A stretch of 33,906 bases of DNA, from assembly GCA_903953935.1 (NCBI GenBank), contig CAJBLF010000006.1, forward strand, positions 1-33,906, written 5' to 3'. The translations under genes were made by a program, and so were the position numbers. The notes under the pieces are model-generated. The model had not been told where the DNA came from. It saw nothing but the letters and a program-made list of their open reading frames with translations, and did not search any database. Below, piece by piece: positions 11,369-17,474 of the stretch. Position 1 is the stretch's first letter. Every line of letters starts with the position of its first letter. Origin of the DNA: an uncultured bacterium. Lineage in GTDB: Bacteria; Patescibacteriota; Gracilibacteria; Absconditabacterales; Absconditicoccaceae.

Positions 11369-11440
11369 GGGGCGTTGGTGTAGTGGTTAACATAGCGGTC
11401 TTCGGAACCGTTGTCAGGGGTTCGATCCCCTTACGCCCTG
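11369..11440 (+). tRNA. tRNA-Arg (anticodon UCG)
   Basis: A full cloverleaf can be drawn by hand: acceptor GGGGCGT with ACGCCCT (G1-U72), D arm GTGT/ACAT, anticodon stem GCGGT/ACCGT with loop CTTCGGA (11400-11406), so anticodon UCG reading CGA and other CGN codons, 4-nt variable loop, T arm with TTCGATC loop, discriminator G. CCA is not encoded. It lies 41 nt after the preceding gene. I found no tRNA for UGA in the window. Confidence 0.93.
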
Positions 11441-11474
11441 AATGTAAAAAAAACTAAAATATTATACATATATA

Positions 11475-11536
11475 CATAGCGGTCTTTCGCCCCGATGGGT
11501 CGGGGGATCCCCTTACGCCCTGAATGTAAAAAACAA
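11475..11536 (+). repeat. Partial, decayed tandem copy of the tRNA-Arg 3' half
   Basis: The sequence catagcggtct (11475-11485) repeats 11391-11401, and gatccccttacgccctgaat and onward (from 11506) repeats the tRNA 3' end and its flank from 11424, with an offset of 82-84 bp. The middle has been replaced by ccccga-tggg-tcgggg, a new hairpin, so anticodon and T arm are lost. It is either a slipped tandem duplication or a 3'-end tRNA repeat such as integrases leave. Confidence 0.8.
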
Positions 11537-11555
11537 CAGAATAAACACAGAAATA

Positions 11556-11580
11556 AAACCGCGATAATGCGAGTTTTTTT
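11556..11580 (+). terminator. Intrinsic terminator after the tRNA region
   Basis: Stem aaaccgc with gcgagttt (one bulged A), loop gataat, then a run of T. It probably ends the tRNA transcript. Confidence 0.65.
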
Positions 11581-11623
11581 TCGAAAAAACGGAAAACTAC
11601 CGCGGACATGCCGACGGTAGTTT
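11581..11623 (-). terminator. Strong terminator of the 11688-12761 gene
   Basis: Perfect 9-bp stem aaactaccg (11594-11602) with cggtagttt (11615-11623) and an inner cgg/ccg pair. On the minus strand it is followed by a ttttccgttttttcg tail. It lies 64 nt beyond the stop codon. Confidence 0.85.
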
Positions 11624-11687
11624 CACAAAGCAATATGCTTTATACGTGTAAGAGTAGATTGTGATAGGTATGAGTTCGAAGGAAAGA

Positions 11688-12761
11688 TTATTCGACCTCT
11701 GCAGGCACAGGTTGGTTGAACACAACGATCTGAAAGCCGGCACGAAGAGCCAGTCCTTCGAAACCTTCTTTCTTCTCAGGATTGATATCCATCTGAATAA
11801 GCGGCCAGGTGATATCCTGATACGGTTTCACGGATGATGCAATTACGTGTAATTCCTTTTTGAGTTCTTCCACACGGATACAGTCGGGATGCGACGGATC
11901 TTTGGGTTCAAAACTGAACTGCGGGTTTTCATCGGACATATCGATTGAAATCATAGCACCCAAAATACCAAGCGGGGTAAAATCGAAATTGGGACGGGAC
12001 CTCTTAACGAAGTTTTCTCCCTCCAAAAGCCGGTTGTGTTCTTCTTCCTTGGCATTCATGCCTTTGGTAAGGATACTGATCTGAGTGATGATAGCTTTTT
12101 CCAGCGGTTTCATCAAACGAATCAGGGAGTCGCCATCAATAAGCGAGGGTGCTTCATGATCAACGAATTGGCCACTTTCCAGGATCTCAGCAATCGGCTG
12201 AAGGAAGGTACCGGTGATGGATACTGCAACCAGTTCCTCGAGCGTCATGTCCTCCCATCCCTGGAACGTTTCAAACGTATCAGGATAGGATTCGGGCTTT
12301 TCGCGAGTGGAGATCTGGAAGTTTTCAATCAATGAAATACGGGAAAGGGTTTCGCCATGATCCGGAGTAGCATCCTTAATCAAGGAGAACATTAAATCCC
12401 TGATAAAGTCCTGGTGCGCGGCCAAGGGATGTGATTCCTTGACTTTAAGCAGGGCCGGAGCATGTGGACAGTCATCAAGTTCTCCGTCAATCTTACCAAT
12501 ACAACTCAGTCCAAAACCGGGACAGGCAATCGGAAGACTCATGATGGTTTCATTCTTCGCTGCAACAAGTGCTCTTTTGTTTACCTCCAGAAACGTGTAC
12601 ATTCCACGAACCAAAGGTGACATAACACCAATTACAGGTTGACCCAACTGTTTGGGATCACCGGGATCAGTGAATTTTTTGCTTTCAACGATCTTGATGA
12701 TCTCTGCAAGCACCGGAACCTCGTTCCATGCCTGGATAAAATTTGCAACTTTTGTTTTCAT
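11688..12761 (-). CDS. UGA-free hypothetical protein, 357 aa, probably acquired
   Basis: One clean frame from ATG at 12761 to the stop at 11688. I do not recognise the family. The protein is cytoplasmic by appearance, acidic, with no signal peptide or transmembrane helix. It contains several Cys and His residues in CPGFGLSCIGKIDGELDDCP (residues about 79-98), which could bind metal. All of about 20 glycines use GGN codons. Base composition is clearly more GC-rich than the neighbours, with frequent CTG, ACC and GGC. It runs against the surrounding genes, has its own promoter and terminator, and sits next to the tRNA-Arg partial repeat. I infer horizontal acquisition from a standard-code bacterium. 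Function is unknown. Confidence 0.85.
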   Translation of the reverse strand: MKTKVANFIQAWNEVPVLAEIIKIVESKKFTDPGDPKQLGQPVIGVMSPLVRGMYTFLEVNKRALVAAKNETIMSLPIACPGFGLSCIGKIDGELDDCPHAPALLKVKESHPLAAHQDFIRDLMFSLIKDATPDHGETLSRISLIENFQISTREKPESYPDTFETFQGWEDMTLEELVAVSITGTFLQPIAEILESGQFVDHEAPSLIDGDSLIRLMKPLEKAIITQISILTKGMNAKEEEHNRLLEGENFVKRSRPNFDFTPLGILGAMISIDMSDENPQFSFEPKDPSHPDCIRVEELKKELHVIASSVKPYQDITWPLIQMDINPEKKEGFEGLALRAGFQIVVFNQPVPAEVE

Positions 12762-12792
12762 AAGGTACTTTTTTGTTTATATGTGTCTTTGC

Positions 12793-12818
12793 TTTATATA
12801 TTTTAATATAAAAGTCAA
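12793..12818 (-). promoter_or_regulatory. Possible promoter of the 11688-12761 gene
   Basis: On the minus strand TTGACT (12818-12813) is followed after 14 nt by TATAAA (12798-12793). Spacing is short, so the exact -10 is uncertain. The gene starts 31 nt further on. Confidence 0.4.
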
Positions 12819-12955
12819 TAAGAAATAGAAAATATGTTGTAAAAGTAGAACAACAAGCACAAAAGGAGTATACAGCAAGACAAGAAAACATTGCATTAGA
12901 CGAACGATTGGGTAACATTTACCTGTTATATTTTTTATTCTATAACAAAATTTTA

Positions 12956-13198
12956 ATGAAAATTCTTAACTGGATTATGTTGATTCTTTTAGTTGTTGGA
13001 GGGGTAAATCGAGGTTTATACGCTTGGTTAGATCTTAATCTTGTTGCATTAGTATTTCCTGATATAGTAACTAAAAGTGTTGATGCTACCGGGATAGAAA
13101 GTACAGTAACAACAATAAGTATGCTAGCAAAAATTGTATATTCATTGGTGACTGTAGGTGCGCTTCGAACATTGGTTGGAGAAATTAAAAAAGCATAA
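12956..13198 (+). CDS. DUF378-family small membrane protein, 80 aa
   Basis: MKILNWIMLILLVVGGVNRG followed by a second hydrophobic segment (IVYSLVTVGALRTLVGEI) is the DUF378 (YuzA-like) pattern: two membrane helices, an N-W-G/N-R-G motif after helix 1 and a short loop. Biochemical role is not established. I take the ATG at 12956, because the family begins with this M-K-x-L-x-W segment. The frame is open upstream to 12812 and encodes a charged run (EQQAQKEYTARQEN), which may be a gene remnant rather than part of this protein. There is no UGA among six glycines. A terminator follows. Confidence 0.82.
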   Translation: MKILNWIMLILLVVGGVNRGLYAWLDLNLVALVFPDIVTKSVDATGIESTVTTISMLAKIVYSLVTVGALRTLVGEIKKA

Positions 13199-13225
13199 TA
13201 ATAAGTTTTCTTACAAACAAGAAGA

Positions 13226-13253
13226 CCTCCTCTCACGAGGGGGTTTTGCTTTT
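13226..13253 (+). terminator. Terminator of the DUF378 gene
   Basis: Stem cctcctc (13226-13232) with gaggggg (13237-13243), loop tcac, then ttttgctttt. Confidence 0.85.
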
Positions 13254-13316
13254 AATGAAAATTTTATAAAACAAACGGATAGGTATCTCACACAAGAACA
13301 AGAAAAAAAATAAACA

Positions 13317-13346
13317 TTGACATCAGAAAGAAAATACATATATAAT
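13317..13346 (+). promoter_or_regulatory. Sigma70-type promoter before the 13378 gene
   Basis: TTGACA at 13317-13322, 18-nt spacer and a perfect TATAAT at 13341-13346, 31 nt before the ATG. It probably drives 13378, 13652 and acpP together. Confidence 0.75.
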
Positions 13347-13377
13347 ATACATACAATTTTTGTAAATTAACAAAAAA

Positions 13378-13623
13378 ATGATCTGTAAAAATTACCTTGG
13401 AACAAGTCCTGAAGATATTCAGAAATTCAGAGAAAATAGCGCGTTAATCTCACAAAAGCTACTAACATCACAAACATGAAGAAGTGCAGAATTTTATAAA
13501 AATCAATTATTTCCTATATTAACAGAAAAAGAAATTGAAGAAAAAGATGAAATGAAAGCAAATTTATTTAAAGAATCATTTCAGCATATGAAAAAAGCAC
13601 ATAGACCAGACTTGCTAGATTAA
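13378..13623 (+). CDS. Small hypothetical protein with one UGA-Gly, 81 aa
   Basis: The ATG at 13378 sits 31 nt after the perfect TATAAT and the frame runs to TAA at 13621-13623. A single UGA, in SQTGRSAEFY, must be read as Gly. The sequence is hydrophilic and helical (ILTEKEIEEKDEMKANLF), with no membrane segment. I do not recognise a family. It is the first gene of a tight three-gene run ending in acyl carrier protein, 28 nt from the next start. Confidence 0.65.
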
Positions 13624-13651
13624 AAAAACATTTTAGTATATAAGAGATATT

Positions 13652-13927
13652 ATGATACAAATACTAGGAGGCATAGAAGAAGATTTTTTTGGTGAACCAC
13701 GTATACAAAAAAAAGTTAGAACAAACAAAGAAGAAGAGACAAAACCAATAGATTTGGAAGCTGCAAATAAGTTTTTCGGTCGAGATTTGTTAACAATTCT
13801 TGGACAAGGTCCCATCAAAAAGAATCCAAAAATGAATACCAAAGAAAATAGAGAAGAACCAAACACGCCGGAAATGGATGCTCAGATAAAAGAAATATTT
13901 TGAGAAAATCCACGACCAAATAAGTAA
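13652..13927 (+). CDS. Small hypothetical protein, 91 aa
   Basis: ATG at 13652; the frame passes a UGA at 13901-13903, read as Gly, and ends ENPRPNK at TAA 13925-13927. It is charged and Asn/Glu/Pro-rich at the C-terminus and probably partly disordered, with a motif [11 protein letters not shown] near the start. There is no recognised domain. It lies between the 13378 gene and acpP on the same strand with a 31-nt gap to acpP. Confidence 0.65.
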
Positions 13928-13958
13928 ACAATACAATAACCAAAAACAAAAAAAACAT

Positions 13959-14219
13959 ATGGACAAGAAATCAATTACTCAAGAAGTCAGAGATATCGTA
14001 CGCATAAAGCTTGATATCCCAGACATCTTTGCTGAGCAAGAGATAACTCCGGAAGCCAATTTTACCAATGACTTAGGAGCTGATTCTTTGGACACAGCAG
14101 AACTTGTAATGGAGTTCGAAAAAACATTCAACATCGCGATTAGTGACAATGAATGGGAAAACATTACAACATTTGGTGAGGCCGTAGCGCTCATCGAAAA
14201 AAAACTTGGAGTCTGATAA
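13959..14219 (+). CDS. acpP: Acyl carrier protein, 86 aa
   Basis: ACP carries growing acyl chains on a 4'-phosphopantetheine arm. The attachment site is S43 in [19 protein letters not shown], a textbook ACP core (DSL motif, four-helix acidic protein), followed by the helix-III/IV region [15 protein letters not shown]. With UGA as Gly the protein ends KKLGVG and stops at TAA 14217-14219; with the standard code it would end one residue earlier. No fatty-acid synthesis genes are in the window, so its partner pathway cannot be read here. A terminator follows 17 nt later. Confidence 0.96.
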
Positions 14220-14236
14220 AAACAGAAAAAAGAGTG

Positions 14237-14265
14237 AGCGAGACGTATTTGTCCCGCTTTTTTTT
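14237..14265 (+). terminator. Terminator of the acpP operon, shared region with tgt end
   Basis: Stem agcgagac (14237-14244) with gtcccgct (14251-14258), one mismatch, then eight T. It lies at the convergent junction and overlaps the last bases of tgt by two. Confidence 0.8.
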
Positions 14266-15445
14266 ATGTAAGCATAGCCGTTTTCCAATCCTCTACAATC
14301 TTATGAAGATACATAATGTTATGCAATGAAAGAAGGATACCTCACAACATCTCTTTTTCTTTTATAAGATGATGAAGATATGCTTTAGTAAAATGTTTGC
14401 ACGTATAACATCCACAATCATTCGTAAGTGGAGTAAAATCTTTTGTATATTTAGCGTTAGTAATTTTAACATTTCCACCAGTAGCAAATGCTTGTCCATG
14501 TCTACCCAATCTTGTAGGCAGAACACAATCAAACATATCAAAACCCTCTTCTATCGCATGGGTAATATCTTCTGGAGTTCATACTCACATCAAATATCTT
14601 GGCTTATCAAGAGGTAACTTAGAAGCAGTGAATGATACAACTTCACGAATAAGTTCTTTAGATTCTCAAACACTCACTCCTCCAACAGCGATTCCATCTC
14701 GTGCATAGTTGGAAAGAAAATCTACCGATGCTTGTCTCAAATCAAGATGAGTTCATCATTGTACAATAGGAAACAAAACACCACGAACGTCATCATATTT
14801 AGGTTGTAAATGATCAAATGCTCTCTTAGCTCGACGATGAGTCATGTGCATATGTTTTTCGATAGTTTTTTTGTCCGCACCAGAAGGTGAACACACATCA
14901 AGTACCATCATAATATCTGATCAAAGATTACACTGAATATCTACAACTCATTCAGGAGTAAACATATGTTTGGATCCATCATAGGGTGAACGAAATTTTA
15001 CCCCATCTTCAGTCAATTTCATTTTGACCTCATGTGTACTTTCCTCCCTTGATAAGGGGAGGTGAGGAGGGGTTTTTCAACCATCTTGAATGATAGATCA
15101 TGCATCCGCCTTTCCAAGTCATAAGGAAAACACCTGAAATCATCAACTATCAGTTAAAATAAGTTTGTCCCGATTTTCAAACGTATGCAATCCTCAGGCC
15201 TCTTTTATCAGCTCATCACCGGGGCGCAAATACAAATGAAAGGTATTCGCCAAGATAAGTTTGATCTCAGGTAAATCTCAGATATATTTAGGATCTTTGA
15301 GCATATCCAACACAATTCACTTTATTGTTGCTTTAGTTCCCACAGGCATAAAAACTGGCGTTGTCAAGGTAATTCCATTGAGGGTTAGCTGTCAAACTCT
15401 TGCATTTCACTTTTGTTTGAGTATCTTAAAATCAAGTTTAGACAT
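14264..15445 (-). CDS. tgt: tRNA-guanine transglycosylase, 393 aa
   Basis: Tgt exchanges the wobble G34 of GUN-anticodon tRNAs (Tyr, His, Asp, Asn) for the queuosine precursor. Motifs in order: NTFHLYLRPG (about 67-76), catalytic D99 in DSGGFQVFSL, DIMMVLDVCSPSGAD, PIVQGG, RYLMGVGTPEDI, MFDCVLPTRLGRHG (Asp nucleophile) and the zinc site CGCYTCKHFTKAYLHHL. Both Gly-Gly pairs, in DSGGF and VQGG, are coded UGA-UGA, which is the best proof of the code in this window. The length is a little above the family norm because residues about 122-139 form an insertion coming from a palindromic repeat. The end EMLGGILLSLHNIMYLHKIV follows the usual Tgt C-terminus and stops at TAA. ATG at 15445 gives a normal N-terminus. 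The promoter region is shared with the divergent 15548 gene. Confidence 0.97.
15040..15076. repeat. Palindromic repeat element inserted in-frame in tgt
   Basis: cctcccttgataaggggagg (15043-15062) folds as an 8-bp stem with a GATA loop and is followed by tgaggaggggtttt. It is far richer in G/C runs than the gene around it and encodes TPPHLPLSREES in a place where other Tgt proteins have a short loop. Confidence 0.65.
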
Positions 15446-15504
15446 AGAATTTTACAGAATATAAAGCGTGAAAATGTATAGGATTATACGACTGAATTTC
15501 AATA

Positions 15505-15546
15505 TCGTTTAGTCGTTTCATCATTTATTCGTTTAGTCGTTTTCGT
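15505..15546. repeat. Low-complexity CGTTTAGT repeat before the 15548 gene
   Basis: Words cgtttagt, cgtttcat, catttatt, cgtttagt, cgttttcgtt run straight into the ATG at 15548. Same class as 5368-5406 and 33773-33807. Confidence 0.75.
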
Positions 15547-15547
15547 T

Positions 15548-15994
15548 ATGCTCGACCAAATCAAAGCAGAACTTGCCAAGCATTGTAAGCCAGAGGAAAA
15601 AAAGGGTTTGTTTTTTTCACTTTTTGATGTAAACGGAAAACTTCTGACTTCTCATGGAGCAGTAGAAACTGACAAAAAGATAAACGAATTCACTGATCTC
15701 ATCTACAACGGTTTGCTCGCAAAAAACGAACATACTGCCAAAACCGTAGTGATCGATATCATACAATCATATATTCAAGAAACAGATATCAACAAATTAC
15801 TCGCTTTACCGACAAAGGATTATGGAGTATTTCTCATAAACAATGAGAACAAAACATCATGAGCGATATTACCAGGTACCAAGGGCGTTAATGATATCAA
15901 AACAGCACTCGGCCTTATAAAACAAAAGTACGGCATCAGTGGCAATGTAAGTATGTATAGTTTTAGAACAGAAAGAATTACCATAGGATTGTAA
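15548..15994 (+). CDS. Conserved-looking hypothetical protein, 148 aa
   Basis: The frame continues through a UGA at 15860-15862 (KTSGAILPGTKGV) and ends in TAA at 15992-15994, just before a good terminator. The protein is soluble and alpha/beta in style. GLFFSLFDVNGKLLTSHGAV looks like a beta hairpin, and GAILPGTKGVNDIKTALGLI followed by a helix vaguely recalls AMMECR1-type proteins. I do not trust that enough to name it. It is divergent from tgt with about 100 nt of repeat-rich spacer. Function is unknown. Confidence 0.75.
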
Positions 15995-16014
15995 TCAAAA
16001 AATAGTTGTGAAGG

Positions 16015-16038
16015 GGCGATTAATAATCGCCTTTTTTT
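16015..16038 (+). terminator. Terminator of the 15548 gene
   Basis: Perfect 7-bp stem ggcgatt (16015-16021) with aatcgcc (16025-16031), triloop, then seven T. Confidence 0.9.
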
Positions 16039-16062
16039 ACAATTAAAACGGTAAAACAAATA

Positions 16063-16088
16063 AAAAAAACCCACACAATATGGCGGGT
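16063..16088 (-). terminator. Terminator of the 16103 gene
   Basis: On the minus strand acccgc-loop-gtgggt followed by eight T. The preceding bases ttattctatgacccgc recur, with one change, before another minus-strand terminator at 17182-17197. Confidence 0.75.
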
Positions 16089-16102
16089 CATAGAATAACA
16101 CA

Positions 16103-16444
16103 TTACGAAGGGATAACAAGCGACTGGAGTACAAGCGCAAGGTTTTTGTGCTGATTTTGACGATAAGGAGTCAAAAGCTGTAAACGTGCCATGGCAGTAT
16201 TGATAAGTGCACCATAAGCAACAAGATTTACACGATCAAGAAGACCATTTTGTTGGGCTGAAATTGATGTATAATCCAATCCCGTCATAAAGGAAAGAAA
16301 AGAAACAAGATTATCTTCATCAGCGACAGTAATAAGTTGTTGCAAAGGAAGAAGAATCTTGATGTCTGCATCCTTGACAAGAGCAATTTTAATATCTGCC
16401 TCATTCAAATGTAAATAAGCAGATAAACTTTTGGAATCTTCCAT
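16103..16444 (-). CDS. Small hypothetical protein, 113 aa, UGA-free
   Basis: I take ATG at 16444 (MEDSKSLSAYLHLNEADI); an in-frame extension to 16522 encodes an unlikely Tyr/Cys/His-rich leader and overlaps the promoter zone. The protein looks helical and cytoplasmic (LVSFLSFMTGLDYTSISAQ). I do not recognise it. It has no UGA, and its own terminator. It is divergent from the lipoprotein gene at 16567, with which it shares a 122-nt AT-rich intergenic region. Confidence 0.6.
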   Translation of the reverse strand: MEDSKSLSAYLHLNEADIKIALVKDADIKILLPLQQLITVADEDNLVSFLSFMTGLDYTSISAQQNGLLDRVNLVAYGALINTAMARLQLLTPYRQNQHKNLALVLQSLVIPS

Positions 16445-16515
16445 GCTGTATATGTTTGTATATATGTTTGTGTGATACACTATATACATTTTAAAACAAA
16501 AAACAATACAATGTG

Positions 16516-16544
16516 TTGACATATTAACATAAATAATTGTAGTT
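16516..16544 (+). promoter_or_regulatory. TTGACA promoter element before the lipoprotein gene
   Basis: TTGACA at 16516-16521; the -10 at the usual distance (gtagtt) is weak and the spacer is all A/T. It lies 45 nt before the start codon. Confidence 0.4.
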
Positions 16545-16566
16545 AAAAAACAAACCCCCTAATACA

Positions 16567-17097
16567 ATGAGCATGAGAAATCTTCTTTCGATCATCGTTA
16601 TGTTTTGCTTAACAGTAACAATAAGCATGACAACAAGCTGTTCATCAAACACCATCACCGATCAACAGACGTCAAATACCGACAAAACGATGACTATTCC
16701 AACAGATTCTGGGACTAAAAATCCGGTTATATGCCAACCAAAAATACCGGTAGGCAGCGAGAATTTCACCAAATTAGTGGATTTCATCGAAAAAAACGGA
16801 TTTGTGACAGAAAACAAAGGAATCCCATCCGACCATCAGTACACCTTCATTGACAGCCAGAAAAACAGGCACGCATTGATAACCATCAAACGTGACGATA
16901 ATGGACAACCGTCAGTTAATGGAAAGGTGAAACAGATAAGCGTCTGGGCATACGAAAAAGGAATAAAGTCCCAAGAGAAATTCTTCGGCTATGGAATAAC
17001 CCAAGACAGTGTATTTAGCTTCTTAGAAGGCGAAGAACACTTCCTGGAAATAAAGCTGGGGTATGAAGAATTCACAAAAAAGGCAACTTCCAAATAA
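16567..17097 (+). CDS. Putative lipoprotein, 176 aa, UGA-free
   Basis: N-terminus MSMRNLLSIIVMFCLTVTIS followed by MTTSCSSN: a hydrophobic signal ending in a Cys at residue 25, with Ser-rich residues after it, is a lipoprotein-type signal (the -3 residue is Thr, not the ideal Leu). A Thr/Ser-rich linker to residue 60 leads to a compact 110-aa domain (FTKLVDFIEKNGFVTENKGI and on). The family is not recognised. All 11 glycines use GGN. ATG at 16573 is an alternative start. It has its own TTGACA element and strong terminator. Probable acquisition from a standard-code bacterium; the protein should be membrane-anchored outside the cell. Confidence 0.75.
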   Translation: MSMRNLLSIIVMFCLTVTISMTTSCSSNTITDQQTSNTDKTMTIPTDSGTKNPVICQPKIPVGSENFTKLVDFIEKNGFVTENKGIPSDHQYTFIDSQKNRHALITIKRDDNGQPSVNGKVKQISVWAYEKGIKSQEKFFGYGITQDSVFSFLEGEEHFLEIKLGYEEFTKKATSK

Positions 17098-17122
17098 AGG
17101 AACCTTTCCCACCAAGACATTG

Positions 17123-17150
17123 AACAGCTAGTATCTTAGCTGTTTTTTTT
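17123..17150 (+). terminator. Terminator of the lipoprotein gene
   Basis: Perfect 8-bp stem aacagcta (17123-17130) with tagctgtt (17137-17144), loop gtatct, then a T run. Confidence 0.92.
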
Positions 17151-17153
17151 AAT

Positions 17154-17182
17154 AAAAAAATCTCCTGCTGAATCAGCAGGAG
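17154..17182 (-). terminator. Minus-strand terminator with no clear gene upstream
   Basis: Perfect 8-bp stem ctcctgct (17162-17169) with agcaggag (17175-17182); on the minus strand it is followed by a T run (17160-17154). The only minus-strand sequence that could feed it is the G/C-richer block 17183-17330, where I see no convincing protein gene. It may end a small RNA or a remnant gene. Confidence 0.8.
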
Positions 17183-17374
17183 CGGGCCATAGAATAAAGG
17201 AATCAACAATAAAGCAAGGAGCTCCTTGGATATCGTAATTTCAAAGGTAATGCAGTAAGCCGCATTGGGCCGAAACTCAAAGCCGCACACTTTACTTTCG
17301 TAACAGGGCCAAATCTCATACACTACCAGAAATCACAATCAGTATCATAGACTACAACCTCATACCATAGCCAC

Positions 17375-17390
17375 CTACTATGCATAGTAG
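17375..17390. repeat. Perfect 16-bp palindrome
   Basis: ctactatgcatagtag is its own reverse complement. It lies 51 bp before the TTGACA of the 17475 gene and could be an operator. A related AT palindrome occurs at 14-27. Confidence 0.5.
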
Positions 17391-17440
17391 AGAAATTAAC
17401 ATATAAATCAAGACATATTGTTATAATATACAACAAAGAG

Positions 17441-17464
17441 TTGACATATATAGTAAAATATATA
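17441..17464 (+). promoter_or_regulatory. TTGACA element before the 17475 gene
   Basis: TTGACA at 17441-17446 followed by an A/T-only stretch; the best -10 word, TATATA at 17459-17464, is too close, so the true -10 is uncertain. The ATG is at 17475. Confidence 0.35.
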
Positions 17465-17474
17465 GAAACAAAAT

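Noticed and set aside
17072-17323. Minus-strand frame of 83 residues (Cys/Tyr/Leu-rich)
   Set aside because: It needs a GTG start, runs straight through two terminator hairpins and matches nothing; more likely a non-coding block.
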